Below are positions 8,496 through 19,981 of a stretch of DNA of 64,000 nt, in pieces. The DNA comes from Raineyella sp. LH-20 (GTDB taxonomy: Bacteria; Actinomycetota; Actinomycetes; Propionibacteriales; Propionibacteriaceae), in assembly GCF_033110965.1 (NCBI RefSeq), contig NZ_CP137003.1, positions 1,860,001 to 1,924,000 on the forward strand. The letters run 5' to 3'. Positions within the stretch are counted from its first letter, which is position 1, and the number at the start of each line of letters is the position of its first letter. Under the pieces are notes generated by a model. It had not been told where the DNA came from. It did not search any database and saw only the letters and a list, made by a program, of their open reading frames with translations. The position numbers were made by a program, and so were the translations under genes.

Positions 8496-8545
8496 CTCGC
8501 ATCCACGGAGCGGGCAGGTCTGTGCCACCCGCAGGAAGAGGTCCG

Positions 8546-9088
8546 ATGCCCCACGTCGTCCCGCAACCCCATCCGTCCCGGCTCACTCCGTTCGCCGGCC
8601 GGCCGATCGTCGTCGGCCTGGTGCCCGGCCAGGCCGACCTGGTGGCGCTCACCGCGATCGCGCTGGCCCGGGCCACCGGAGGCGTGCTGTGGTTCGCGTA
8701 CGCCGACCCGGAGCGGGTGACGCTCGAGGAACATCCCGACGGCACCGTCCTGCACACCCCGCTGGACCCCGACGGGGTGGCCACCGACTGGCGACGGACC
8801 GACGAGGACCTGCGCGCCGGATTGACCGCGCTGCTCGCCGATGCGCCCGACGTGGCCTGGCAGTTCCGCTACCTGGCCGGCCGGCCGGACCGGGCCCTTA
8901 CCCACCTGGCCCGCGCGGTCGACGCCGCGACCCTCGTCGTCGGCGCCCGGACCCCCGGCGTCCGCGGCCGGGTGCGGGAACTGCTCGACGGCTCGGTCGC
9001 CTTCCACCTCACCCACCACCAGCACCGTCCGGTGCTCGTCGTCCCGCTGCAGGTCGTCGACTGGTCCGACCCGGTGGTGCGCGGATGA
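8546..9088 (+). CDS. universal stress protein in the fluoride operon
   Basis: 180 aa from ATG 8546, which follows AGGAAGAGG. A single UspA domain: IVVGLVPGQADLVALTAIALARATGG at the start, a DAATLVVGARTPGVRGRVRELLDGSVAFHLTHH segment matching the nucleotide-binding G-2x-G-9x-G-S/T pattern, and RPVLVVPL at the end. It is the first gene after the fluoride riboswitch and overlaps crcB by ATGA, so it should be co-induced by fluoride. Its function there is unknown. Confidence 0.85.
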   Translation: MPHVVPQPHPSRLTPFAGRPIVVGLVPGQADLVALTAIALARATGGVLWFAYADPERVTLEEHPDGTVLHTPLDPDGVATDWRRTDEDLRAGLTALLADAPDVAWQFRYLAGRPDRALTHLARAVDAATLVVGARTPGVRGRVRELLDGSVAFHLTHHQHRPVLVVPLQVVDWSDPVVRG

Positions 9089-9534
9089 CCCGGCCGGCAC
9101 ACCTGCAGGGGCGGCTGGTCGCTCTGGTGATCGTCGGCGGGGTGCTCGGCACCGGCACCCGCCAAGCACTGGGGCTGGTCGTCCCGCCCACCGGGGACTT
9201 CCCGCTGGCGATCTTCCTGATCAACCTCACCGGCGCGTTCGTGCTGGGCGCGCTGCTGGAGGCACTACTGCGCTCCGGACTCGACGAAGGGTGGCGCCGG
9301 GGCCTGCGGCTGACCGCCGGCACCGGGTTCCTCGGCGGCTACACCACCTACAGCAGCCTGGCGGTGGCCACCGGCCAGCTCTTCGGCCACGGCCGGGTGC
9401 TGCTCGGCGTGGCGTACGCGCTCGGCAGCGTCGTCCTCGGGGTGGGTGCCGCGGCGCTCGGCATCGTGGCGGGGCGGCGGCTGATGCGGCGTCGTACGGT
9501 CGGTGATCGTACGGTCCGCGGGGGTGCCCGATGA
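9085..9534 (+). CDS. crcB: fluoride exporter CrcB/Fluc, subunit 1
   Basis: 149 aa, four predicted membrane helices. Fluc signatures: GTGTRQAL after helix 1, FLINLTGAFVLG, and TGFLGGYTTYSS with the phenylalanine/threonine pore region. Actinobacteria often use two different CrcB chains that form an antiparallel heterodimer, and the second follows directly with an ATGA overlap. It moves fluoride out of the cell. A short Arg-rich tail ends the protein. Confidence 0.92.
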   Translation: MTRPAHLQGRLVALVIVGGVLGTGTRQALGLVVPPTGDFPLAIFLINLTGAFVLGALLEALLRSGLDEGWRRGLRLTAGTGFLGGYTTYSSLAVATGQLFGHGRVLLGVAYALGSVVLGVGAAALGIVAGRRLMRRRTVGDRTVRGGAR

Positions 9535-9911
9535 GTCCGCTGGTCTTCGTCGGAGTGTGCCTGGCCGGGGGCGTCGGGGCGGCCCTGCGGTTCGTCGTCG
9601 ACGGCTGGGTCAGGTCGGCCGTGCCGACGCAGTACCCGCTGGGCACCGTCGTGATCAACGTGTCCGGGTCGTTCGTCCTCGGTGTCGTCACCGGCCTGGC
9701 CGCGGTCGGTGTCCTGCCGGCGGTGTGGGGGAGTGTGCTCGGCGCCGGTCTGATGGGCGGCTACACCACGTTCAGCACGGCCAGTGTGGAGACGGTCCGT
9801 CTGCTGCTGTCCGGTGACGTCCGCCTGGGCCTGCGCACCGGGCTGGGGATGCTGGTCGCCGGCGTGGCGGCCGCCCTGGCCGGACTGTGGGTGGGCTCGC
9901 TGGCCGGCTGA
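9531..9911 (+). CDS. crcB: fluoride exporter CrcB/Fluc, subunit 2
   Basis: 126 aa, four membrane helices. It has GGVGAALRFVVD, GTVVINVSGSFVLG and GAGLMGGYTTFSTASVE, the canonical Fluc pore sequence. It begins inside the last codons of the first crcB (ATGA), which implies translational coupling and equal amounts of both chains. Last gene of the riboswitch operon; a strong terminator follows. Confidence 0.93.
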   Translation: MSPLVFVGVCLAGGVGAALRFVVDGWVRSAVPTQYPLGTVVINVSGSFVLGVVTGLAAVGVLPAVWGSVLGAGLMGGYTTFSTASVETVRLLLSGDVRLGLRTGLGMLVAGVAAALAGLWVGSLAG

Positions 9912-9998
9912 TCGGGAGGCTCGGGTCGGCCGGCGGGGTCGGCGTGCCTGGCCTGAGGTCGGCGTGCCCGGGTCGGCCCCGGCGTGCCCGGGAGACGC

Positions 9999-10034
9999 CG
10001 ATGGCCCCATCGTCCGAGGACGATGGGGCCATCG
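9999..10034. terminator. bidirectional terminator, crcB / ppa
   Basis: A perfect 17-bp inverted repeat (9999-10015 with 10018-10034) has only 2 nt between its arms. It lies between the convergent crcB and ppa genes. The preceding 9938-9990 holds degenerate GGTCGGCGTGCC repeats. Confidence 0.75.
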
Positions 10035-10060
10035 CAGGTCGCTATCGGTGACGGGATCAA

Positions 10061-10624
10061 TCAGTAGTGGTTGACCTGGAGCTGCTCGTAGTCGGTGCCC
10101 TTGGCGCGGTCCATCGAGGCGCGGATCTCGGCCTCGGCATCGTCGCGGGAGGCCCAGGTGGCGCCCTCGACCGACTTGCCGGGCTCGAGGTCCTTGTAGA
10201 CCGTGAAGAAGTGCTCGATCTCCAGCAGCTGGAACTCGGGGATGTCCTCGAGGTCCTGCAGGTGGTCGCGGCGGTGGTCGGCCACCGGCACGCACAGCAC
10301 CTTGTCGTCGCCGCCGGCCTCGTCGCGCATCCGGAACATGCCGATCGCCCGGCACTTGATCAGGCAGCCGGGGAAGGTCGGCTCGGGAACGAGCACCATC
10401 GCGTCGAGCGGGTCGCCGTCCTGGCCCAGGGTGGTCTCGATGAACCCGTAGTCGGACGGGTACTGGGTCGCGGTGAAGAGCGTACGGTCGAGGACGATGC
10501 GGCCGGTGTGGTGGTCCATCTCGTACTTGTTCTTGGTGCCCTTGGGGATCTCGATGGTCACGTAGAACTCCAACCCACTGGGCTGCGTCGCCGAACCACC
10601 GGACACGCGGTAATCGTCAGTCAC
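10061..10624 (-). CDS. ppa: inorganic pyrophosphatase
   Basis: 187 aa, GTG start. Family I soluble pyrophosphatase that hydrolyses PPi to phosphate. Signatures: [35 protein letters not shown] with the catalytic Asp cluster, and [24 protein letters not shown]. The N-terminus is about 18 residues longer than the shortest actinobacterial forms, so a later start is possible, although GTG 10624 has GGAGAG about 10 bases upstream. Divergent from dacB, as in Mycobacterium. Confidence 0.95.
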   Translation of the reverse strand: MTDDYRVSGGSATQPSGLEFYVTIEIPKGTKNKYEMDHHTGRIVLDRTLFTATQYPSDYGFIETTLGQDGDPLDAMVLVPEPTFPGCLIKCRAIGMFRMRDEAGGDDKVLCVPVADHRRDHLQDLEDIPEFQLLEIEHFFTVYKDLEPGKSVEGATWASRDDAEAEIRASMDRAKGTDYEQLQVNHY

Positions 10625-10706
10625 CTTTGGCTCTCCCTATGATGTGTGCGGACCGGTCAGGGCGAGACTACCGAACCGGCCGACGGGGTGTGAGGAGTGT
10701 GCTGCT

Positions 10707-12113
10707 ATGCGTCGACCGGGCGGTGCGCGTCCGCTGATCGTCGCCGGGTCACTGGTGTGCGCCGTGGCGCTCGCCACCGTCGCCACCGAGGCCGGCGCCG
10801 GCGCGTGGATCGAGCAGCGTACGAGCACCCCCGCGATCGGGTCGCCGACGCCGGACGTCGACGCCAGGGCACCGTACGAGGCGCCGCTGCCCGCCGGGCA
10901 CACCATGGGCGTGTCGGCGGTGTCGGGTGGCGCGGTCCCCGCGCCGTCCGCAGTGGCCTCCGCCGTCGCGGCGGTGCCGCGTGAGGACCTGCAGGGCGGT
11001 ATCGCCGGCACGGTGACCGACCCGGCCACCGGAACGACGCTCTACGACGACGGGGCCGGCCGCGCCGTGATGCCCGCCTCGAGCATGAAACTGCTCACCG
11101 CCACCGCGGCCCTGGACCTGCTCGGCCCCGACCATGTCTTCACCACCCGAGCGGTGCAGACCGACCCGGGCACCGTCGTGCTCGTCGGCGGCGGCGATCC
11201 CTATCTCTCCTCCGGGTCGGTCGCCACCGACCACCCGGAACGGGCCAGCCTCGACGACCTCGCCACCGCGACGGCCGAGGCCCTGACCGCGGGCGGCACC
11301 ACCACCGTCGCGCTGCGCTGGGACGCCTCCCTGTTCGACGGCCCCGCGCTGCATCCCGACTGGCCCGCCACCTATGCCGACCAGGTGACCCCGGTGTCCG
11401 CGCTGGTGACCAACGAGGGCCGACTGGCCGGGGCGAGCCCCGGACCGCGGACCACCACACCGGCGGGCGACGCCGCGAGAGCATTCGCCGCCGCGCTGGG
11501 CGCCCGCGGGATCACCATCACCGGCACCGCGGGCCTGTCCGGCACCCTCCCCGCCGAGGCCCACGAACTCGCCGCGGTGCGGTCGATGCCGCTGTCGACG
11601 ATCGTCCAGGACCTGCTCACCACCTCCGACAACGACGCGGCTGAGATCGTCGCCCACCAGGCCGGCGTCGCCGCCGGGACGGGTGGGTCGTTCCAGGGCG
11701 GGGCCGCCGCGGTCGAGCGGGTGCTCCGAGCACGCGGGGTGTGGGACGACGGCGCCGTGCTGCGCGACGGCTCGGGCCTGTCCCGCGACGACCGGGTCAC
11801 TCCGCGGATGCTGGCCGGGGTGCTCGCCCTCGGCACCTCGGACGCGCCGTTCCGGCCGCTGCTCACCGGCCTGCCGGTGGCCGGCGCCACCGGCACGCTG
11901 GCCTCCCGGTTCAACCGCCCGGGCAGCGAGGCCGGGCGGGGCGAGGTCCGCGCCAAGACCGGCACCCTGAGCGGCACCAGCGCGCTGGCCGGCTACGCCG
12001 TCACCGTCTCCGGCGGGGTCGTGGTGTACGCCTTCGTGGTCAACGACGCCTCCAACGACGATGCGGCCCGGGCCTGGTTGGACCGGGCCTCCGCAGCCGT
12101 GGCGGGCAGCTGA
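10707..12113 (+). CDS. dacB: D-alanyl-D-alanine carboxypeptidase, PBP4 class
   Basis: 468 aa from ATG 10707, after TGAGGAG. N-terminal signal/anchor helix (about 9-30), a Pro/Ala spacer, then a class C penicillin-binding fold: SSMK (125-128) with the nucleophile Ser125, SDN (306-308), and KTG (416-418). It trims or hydrolyses peptidoglycan stem peptides outside the membrane. In order with the DUF2342, tilS and hpt genes as in Mycobacterium (Rv3627c-Rv3624c). Confidence 0.93.
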   Translation: MRRPGGARPLIVAGSLVCAVALATVATEAGAGAWIEQRTSTPAIGSPTPDVDARAPYEAPLPAGHTMGVSAVSGGAVPAPSAVASAVAAVPREDLQGGIAGTVTDPATGTTLYDDGAGRAVMPASSMKLLTATAALDLLGPDHVFTTRAVQTDPGTVVLVGGGDPYLSSGSVATDHPERASLDDLATATAEALTAGGTTTVALRWDASLFDGPALHPDWPATYADQVTPVSALVTNEGRLAGASPGPRTTTPAGDAARAFAAALGARGITITGTAGLSGTLPAEAHELAAVRSMPLSTIVQDLLTTSDNDAAEIVAHQAGVAAGTGGSFQGGAAAVERVLRARGVWDDGAVLRDGSGLSRDDRVTPRMLAGVLALGTSDAPFRPLLTGLPVAGATGTLASRFNRPGSEAGRGEVRAKTGTLSGTSALAGYAVTVSGGVVVYAFVVNDASNDDAARAWLDRASAAVAGS

Positions 12114-12159
12114 GGGGCGGCCGGAAAGGTCTGGGCCGGGGCGGGTTAGCCTTCGATCC

Positions 12160-13200
12160 ATGACTTCCCTTCCGCGCGTCGATTGGGCCACCGCCGCAGC
12201 CACCGCCGCTCGGCTCGCCCCGGCGGGGCCCGTCCCCGCGCCGGCGGAGGCCGCGGCCGTGGTGGCGGACCTGCGGGACGCCTCGGTGCGGGCCCAGGCG
12301 TACGTACGTGAGCTCACCCTGCTCGCCCCGCCCGGCGGACGATGGACGTACGTGGTCGACCGGGCGTCGTGGATCCGGGCCAACCTGGCCAGTTTCGCCG
12401 AGGTGTTCGACGATCCGGCTGACAGCATCGCTGGGGCCACTTGGGCCACTGGGGCCACTGGGGCCACCGGGGCCACGGAACTCGCCGCCTCCCCGGGACC
12501 GTTCGGGCGGCTCGCGTCAGGGGTGGCCAGGGCCCGCGACGTGTCGGCCGGCGTCGCGGCCGGGGCGGTGCTGTCCGCGTTGTCGCCGCGGGTGCTGGGG
12601 CAGTTCGACGTGTTCCACGGGGTGAGCGCGCGGACGGCCGCGGGCGATCGCGCAGGCGACCACGGCCGGTTGCTGCTCGTCGCGCCGAACATCCACGGGC
12701 TGACCCTCCGGCTCGGGCTGGTCGGGGCCGATTTCCGACTCTGGGTCTGCCTGCACGAGGAGACCCATCGGGTGCAGTACGGCCAGGCGCCCTGGATGGC
12801 GGGGCACCTCGCCGATCTGGTACGTACGGCGGTGAGCGCCGGGCCGGCGGCGGCGGACCGGGCGACCGACGGGATCACCGCGCTGATGAGCGTGGTCGAG
12901 GGCCATGCCGACGTGGTGATGGACGAGGTCGGCCCGCAGGTCATCCCCACCCTGCACACCATCCGGGCCCGTTTCGACAAGCGTCGGGAGGGCCGGCCCG
13001 GCCTGGCGCGGATCCTCGGACGATTGCTCGGCATGGAGAAGAAACTCGCCCAGTACCGCGAGGGGGCGGTGTTCTGCCGGTCGGTGCAACGCGCCGTCGG
13101 CGTCGAGGGGTTCAACCGGGTGTTCGACGCCCCGGAGACGCTGCCCACGCTGGCCGAGGTGCGAGACCCCGACCGGTGGGTCCGGCGGATGGGGCTGTGA
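12160..13200 (+). CDS. DUF2342 zinc-dependent metalloprotease-like protein
   Basis: 346 aa. Zincin motif HEETH, followed at a distance by EGHAD, as in the zincin_2/DUF2342 family that lies between dacB and tilS in many actinobacteria. Function unproven. The start at ATG 12160 is preceded by TAGCCT and seven bases, so it is probably leaderless. Residues around 91-105 are an Ala-Thr-Gly stretch made by a 9-bp tandem repeat. The stop overlaps the tilS start. Confidence 0.85.
   Translation: MTSLPRVDWATAAATAARLAPAGPVPAPAEAAAVVADLRDASVRAQAYVRELTLLAPPGGRWTYVVDRASWIRANLASFAEVFDDPADSIAGATWATGATGATGATELAASPGPFGRLASGVARARDVSAGVAAGAVLSALSPRVLGQFDVFHGVSARTAAGDRAGDHGRLLLVAPNIHGLTLRLGLVGADFRLWVCLHEETHRVQYGQAPWMAGHLADLVRTAVSAGPAAADRATDGITALMSVVEGHADVVMDEVGPQVIPTLHTIRARFDKRREGRPGLARILGRLLGMEKKLAQYREGAVFCRSVQRAVGVEGFNRVFDAPETLPTLAEVRDPDRWVRRMGL
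12431..12475. repeat. 9-bp coding microsatellite
   Basis: About five copies of a CTGGGGCCA-like unit lie inside the DUF2342 gene and encode repeated Ala-Thr-Gly. The length is a multiple of three, so the frame is kept. Confidence 0.9.
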
Positions 13201-14390
13201 TGGCCCGGCGCGTCCTCGGGGTGGCGACCCTCACCGTTGCCCGGGCGGTGCTGGACGCCTGGCAGGACCCGGCCCATGACAGGTCCGGTGGGTGGCTGGT
13301 CGGCTGCTCGGGAGGCTCGGACTCGCTGGCCCTGGCCGTCGGGGCGTACGAGGCCTGCCGCCGGGTCGATGCGCTGGACCGGCTCGGCGCGGTGATCGTC
13401 GACCACGGTCTCCAGGAGGGATCGGCGGCAGTGGCCGCGACGGTCCGCGAGCAACTGGTCGGGATCGGTTATCCGGAGGCGGCGGTCCAGGTGCGCCGGG
13501 TGCGGGTCGACCCGGCCCGGATCCGCGCCGACGGCGTGGAGGCCGCCGCCCGCACCGCGCGCTATGCGGCGTTCGAGGACGCCCTGGCCGCGATCGACAC
13601 GACCCCGGGCGTGACCGGGACATCAGGACCGACCGATTCCGCTGTCGATCCGCCCGGCCACGAGGTGCTGCTCGCCCACACCCGCGACGACCAGGCGGAG
13701 ACGGTGCTGCTCGGGCTGGTCCGTGGTTCCGGTGTCCGCTCGCTGGCCGGGATCGCGCCACGACGGGGACCGTACGTCCGGCCGTTGCTCGACCTCACCC
13801 GGGCGACGCTGCGTGAGTGCTGCCGGGAGAACGATCTCGGCTGGTGGGAGGACCCGTACAACGCCGACGACCGTTACGCCCGGGCACGGATCCGCCATCG
13901 GGTGCTGCCGGTGCTGGAGGACGAGTTCGGTGGCACCGGTAGCGTGGCGGTGGCTCTGGCCCGCACCGCGGCGCTGGCCCGGGTGGACGCCGACTTCCTC
14001 GACGCGTTGGCCGAGGCGGCCGAAGCGGACGCCGTGGTCGCCCCCGAGCCGGCCGGCCCGGAGCCCGTCGCGGCCGACACCATCGGTGACTCCTCCGAGG
14101 TCGCCTCGACCGGACCCACCCCGGCCGGCCCCGGTCGGCGATGCGTGGGAGACCTGGACTGCGCCGAACTCGCCTTCCTGCCTGAGGCGCTGCGGACCCG
14201 GGTGGTGCGCCGGTGGCTGGTCCGGTGTGGGGCCCGGGAACCCGGTGCGGGCCACGTCGCGGCGGTCTGCCGGCTGGTGACGCACTGGCGCGGCCAGCAG
14301 GGCGTCGACCTGCCCGGGCTGCGAGTCGTCCGCCGGGAAGGACGGCTGCGCGGCCGGGCCCCGGGTGACGTCCGGGTGCCGGGTGTGTGA
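13200..14390 (+). CDS. tilS: tRNA(Ile)-lysidine synthase
   Basis: 396 aa. N-type ATP pyrophosphatase with the PP-loop SGGSDS (37-42), VDHGLQ, an ARTARYAAFE segment, LLAHTRDDQAETVLLGLVRGSG, and RPLLDLTRATLR. It converts C34 of the AUA-reading tRNA-Ile to lysidine. The start ATG shares bases with the DUF2342 stop (TGATG type). An acidic and Pro-rich insertion (about 275-320) lengthens the C-terminal part. Confidence 0.92.
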   Translation: MARRVLGVATLTVARAVLDAWQDPAHDRSGGWLVGCSGGSDSLALAVGAYEACRRVDALDRLGAVIVDHGLQEGSAAVAATVREQLVGIGYPEAAVQVRRVRVDPARIRADGVEAAARTARYAAFEDALAAIDTTPGVTGTSGPTDSAVDPPGHEVLLAHTRDDQAETVLLGLVRGSGVRSLAGIAPRRGPYVRPLLDLTRATLRECCRENDLGWWEDPYNADDRYARARIRHRVLPVLEDEFGGTGSVAVALARTAALARVDADFLDALAEAAEADAVVAPEPAGPEPVAADTIGDSSEVASTGPTPAGPGRRCVGDLDCAELAFLPEALRTRVVRRWLVRCGAREPGAGHVAAVCRLVTHWRGQQGVDLPGLRVVRREGRLRGRAPGDVRVPGV

Positions 14391-14401
14391 AGCTGTGACA
14401 C

Positions 14402-14953
14402 GTGGATGCTGACACGATCGCAGGTGACCTGGCCACCGTTCTCTACACCCCGGAGCAGATCCGGGCCCGGGTGGTGGAGATGGCGCGGCAGATCGACGCT
14501 GACTACACGGACAAGAACGTCCTGTTGGTCGGGGTGCTCAACGGGGCGGTGATGGTGATGGCCGACCTGTGCCGCGCCATGCAGAGCCACTGCGAGATGG
14601 ACTGGATGGCCGTCTCGTCGTACGGCTCGGGCACGAAGTCCTCCGGCGTCGTACGGTTCCTCAAGGACCTCTCCGCCGACATCCATGACCGGCACGTCCT
14701 CGTCGTCGAGGACATCATCGACACCGGTCTGACGCTGAGCTGGCTGCTGTCCAACCTGGCCTCCCGCGGCCCGGCGAGCCTCGAGGTGGCGGCGATGTTC
14801 CGCAAGCCGGACGCGATGCAGGCCACCATCGACTGCAAGTACATCGGCTTCGACATCCCCGGCGAGTTCGTCGTCGGGTACGGCCTCGACTTCGACGGCA
14901 AGTACCGCAACTACGACGGGCTCGCCATCCTCGACCCGCGGGTCTACGCCTGA
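14402..14953 (+). CDS. hpt: hypoxanthine phosphoribosyltransferase
   Basis: 183 aa, GTG start 11 bp after tilS. Type I phosphoribosyltransferase with LLVGVLNGAVMVMADL, the flexible-loop SSYGSGTKSSG, the PRPP motif VLVVEDIIDTGLTL, and the C-terminal FVVGYGLDF. It salvages hypoxanthine and guanine to IMP and GMP. The tilS-hpt-ftsH order is widely conserved. Confidence 0.95.
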   Translation: MDADTIAGDLATVLYTPEQIRARVVEMARQIDADYTDKNVLLVGVLNGAVMVMADLCRAMQSHCEMDWMAVSSYGSGTKSSGVVRFLKDLSADIHDRHVLVVEDIIDTGLTLSWLLSNLASRGPASLEVAAMFRKPDAMQATIDCKYIGFDIPGEFVVGYGLDFDGKYRNYDGLAILDPRVYA

Positions 14954-15140
14954 GTTCCGGCAGCGGAACCGACGGCCGGGGTCCCGTCTGCGGGCCTGCG
15001 CGCCGCCTCCGCGTGAGCCTGTCCCGGAGCAGGGACTGTCCGTCGTCGTGGCGGGCGGGCGGATCGTCGCGGACCTGTGCGATGTTGGACGTGCAGGGTA
15101 GAGTCAACATGCTCGTCCAAGCCTGAGGCAGGAAACAACT

Positions 15141-17424
<2,284 letters not shown>

Positions 17425-17432
<8 letters not shown>

Positions 17433-18042
17433 GCGCGACGGCGGGGGCAATCCTGAGGCCTGGGGCAGCGCCCACCGGGACTTCGACCACGAGCGGATCG
17501 TCGCCGCGGTCCGGGAGATCCTGGTCGGGATCGGCGAGGACCCCGATCGAGAAGGCCTGCTCGACACCCCGGAGCGGGTGGCCCGGATGTACGGCGAGGT
17601 GTTCGCCGGGATGCGCCGCTCGGGCGCCGAGGTGCTGTCGACGACGTTCGACATCAACCACGACGAGCTCGTCCTGGTCAAGGACATCGAGGTGTGGTCG
17701 ATGTGCGAGCACCACCTGGTGCCGTTCAGCGGTGTCGCACACGTCGGCTACATCCCCGGCTCCGACGGCCAGGTGACCGGCCTGTCCAAGCTGGCCCGGC
17801 TGGTCGACGTGTACGCCCGCCGCCCGCAGGTCCAGGAGCGGCTGACCACCCAGATCGCCGAGGCCCTGGTCACCTACCTGCATCCGCGGGGCGTCATCGT
17901 GGTCATCGACTGCGAGCACCTGTGCATGACGATGCGCGGGGTGCACAAGCCGGGATCGCGTACGGTCACCTCGGCCGTACGCGGCGTGCTGCGCAACCCG
18001 GCGACCCGTGCCGAGGCCATGGGCCTCATCTTGGGCCGCTGA
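17425..18042 (+). CDS. folE: GTP cyclohydrolase I
   Basis: 205 aa from GTG 17425, which lies 8 bp inside the ftsH end. It makes dihydroneopterin triphosphate from GTP, the first folate step. Zinc ligands in [10 protein letters not shown] and in [12 protein letters not shown] are present, with the typical [10 protein letters not shown] and [12 protein letters not shown]. First gene of the compact folE-folP-folB-folK-DUF3180 run. Confidence 0.95.
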
Positions 18043-18053
18043 GCGGGCGCCCG

Positions 18054-18944
18054 GTGTCCAGGATCCCGTCCGCGTCACGCACCCAGGTGATGGGGATCGT
18101 CAACGTCACCCCCGACTCCTTCTCCGACGGCGGCGAACACTTCGGCACCGAGGCCGCCGTACGCCACGGACTCCGGCTGCTCGCCGAGGGCGCCGACATG
18201 CTCGACGTCGGGGGCGAGTCGACCCGGCCGGGCATCGCGCGGACGGCGGAGACCGAGGAGTTGCGCCGGGTGGTCCCGGTGGTCGAGCAGCTCGCTGCCC
18301 GCGGGGCGATCGTCTCGGTCGACACCATGCGGGCCTCGGTGGCTCGGGCCACCGTCGCGGTGGGCGCCCGGATCATCAACGACGTCTCCGGTGGCCTGGC
18401 CGATCCCGAGATGTACGACGCCGTCGCCGAGGCCGGGTGCGCGTACGTGTTGATGCACTGGCGCGGCCACTCGACCGACATGGACCGCCGCAGCAGCTAC
18501 CACGACGTCGTCAGCGAGGTCCGTGACGAGGTCGCCGCCCGGCTGGAGCTGGCCGTCGCCGCCGGGGTCCCGGTCGACGACATCATCCTCGACCCCGGCA
18601 TCGGCTTCGCCAAGACGCGCGAACAGGACTGGGAACTGCTGCGCCACGTCGACGCGTTCGGTGCCCTCGGACGCCCGGTGTTGATCGGGGTGTCCCGCAA
18701 GCGGTTCCTGGGCGAGGTGGTCGCCGGGACCCGGCCGGAGCAGTCGCCGAAGGACCGTGACTTCGCCACCGCGGCAGTGACCGGCTGGATGGCCGAGCGC
18801 GGCATCTGGGCCGTCCGGACCCACGAGGTCCGTGCCCAACGCGACGCGATCGCCGTGGTGCAGGCGCTGCGCGGGAAGGGCCCGCGGGACGCGGTCACCG
18901 ACCGCGTGGTCGGCACCTTCCTGGACAGCGAGGAGCCGCGCTGA
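18054..18944 (+). CDS. folP: dihydropteroate synthase
   Basis: 296 aa from GTG 18054. TIM-barrel enzyme with MGIVNVTPDSFSDGG, MLDVGGESTRPG, IINDVSGG, DPGIGFAKT and GVSRKRFLGEV, the standard pterin and pABA-site motifs. This is the sulfonamide target. Its stop overlaps the ATG of folB. Confidence 0.95.
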   Translation: MSRIPSASRTQVMGIVNVTPDSFSDGGEHFGTEAAVRHGLRLLAEGADMLDVGGESTRPGIARTAETEELRRVVPVVEQLAARGAIVSVDTMRASVARATVAVGARIINDVSGGLADPEMYDAVAEAGCAYVLMHWRGHSTDMDRRSSYHDVVSEVRDEVAARLELAVAAGVPVDDIILDPGIGFAKTREQDWELLRHVDAFGALGRPVLIGVSRKRFLGEVVAGTRPEQSPKDRDFATAAVTGWMAERGIWAVRTHEVRAQRDAIAVVQALRGKGPRDAVTDRVVGTFLDSEEPR

Positions 18945-19321
18945 TGGCCCTGTTCCCGCCAGAGCTGGACCGGATCACTGTGACCGGGATCCGGGCGATC
19001 GGTCACCACGGGGTGTTCCCCGAGGAGAGGCGCTCCGGGCAGCCCTTCGTGGTCGATGTAACGTTGGGCCTGGATCTGTCGGTGGCTGGACTCTCCGACG
19101 ATCTGACCGCCACCGTGGACTACGGGACGGTGGCCCGGCAGATCCGGGACGACATCGTCGGCGAGCCGTTGGACCTCATCGAGGCGCTCGCCGAGCGGAT
19201 CGCCCGGACGTGCCTGGGCCATCGGGCCGTACGTGCGGTGGAGGTGACCGTCCACAAGCCGGAGGCACCCATCCCGGTGCCCTTTGGGGACACGAGCGTG
19301 ACGATCACACGGGTCCGCTGA
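18944..19321 (+). CDS. folB: dihydroneopterin aldolase
   Basis: 125 aa. Short T-fold enzyme: GIRAIGHHGVFPEERRSGQPFVVDV, TVDYGTVA, LIEALAERIA and VEVTVHKPEAPIPV with the catalytic Lys. It converts dihydroneopterin to 6-hydroxymethyl-dihydropterin, the substrate of folK downstream. Its ATG overlaps the folP stop. Confidence 0.94.
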   Translation: MALFPPELDRITVTGIRAIGHHGVFPEERRSGQPFVVDVTLGLDLSVAGLSDDLTATVDYGTVARQIRDDIVGEPLDLIEALAERIARTCLGHRAVRAVEVTVHKPEAPIPVPFGDTSVTITRVR

Positions 19322-19432
19322 GGCGACCCGGCGTCCCACCGGACGGCCGTCACGCAGGCCGGCACCAGAGCACCCGGCCCAACGATGCGCCGGCTCCGCC
19401 GAAGTGCCACTCCTACGACGAGAGGAACGGAC

Positions 19433-19981
19433 ATGTCCACCATTCCCTTCGGAATCAACGCTGACACGCTCTCCCTGCGCCCGCTGCGCACGGTGGTGTT
19501 CTCCCTCGGTGCCAATCTCGGCGACCGCCTCGGTCATCTCGATGAGGCGGTCACCCAACTGGGGGCGACCCCGGAACTGACGGTCGTCGCCGTGTCCCCG
19601 GTGTACGAGACCGTCGCCGTCGGCGGACCTGCCGACAATCCGGACTTCCTCAACGTCGTCGTCGTCGCGGAGACCACCCAGTCGGCCGAGGCGATGCTCG
19701 CCCGGATCCACGCGATCGAGGAGGCCGCCGGCCGCACCCGCGAGGTGCACTGGGGCCCGCGGACCCTCGACGTCGACATCATCGTCTACGGCGACCGGAC
19801 GATCGACGAGCCGGATCTCACCGTGCCGCACCCGCGTGCCCACGAGCGTGCGTTCGTGCTGGCGCCGTGGGCCGACGTCGACCCCGACGCCGTCATCCCG
19901 GGCCGCGGCCGGATCGCCGAGCTGCTCGCCGGACTGGACACCACCGGCGTCCGACGGCTCGAGGACAGCATCGCCGGATGA
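19433..19981 (+). CDS. folK: HPPK pyrophosphokinase
   Basis: 182 aa from ATG 19433, after GAGAGGAAC. Signatures are FSLGANLGDRLGHL, SPVYETVAVGGPADNPDFLNVV, and the HPPK pattern RTREVHWGPRTLDVDI. It phosphorylates hydroxymethyl-dihydropterin for folP. A 111-bp gap separates it from folB, unlike the overlaps elsewhere in this operon. Confidence 0.94.
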   Translation: MSTIPFGINADTLSLRPLRTVVFSLGANLGDRLGHLDEAVTQLGATPELTVVAVSPVYETVAVGGPADNPDFLNVVVVAETTQSAEAMLARIHAIEEAAGRTREVHWGPRTLDVDIIVYGDRTIDEPDLTVPHPRAHERAFVLAPWADVDPDAVIPGRGRIAELLAGLDTTGVRRLEDSIAG

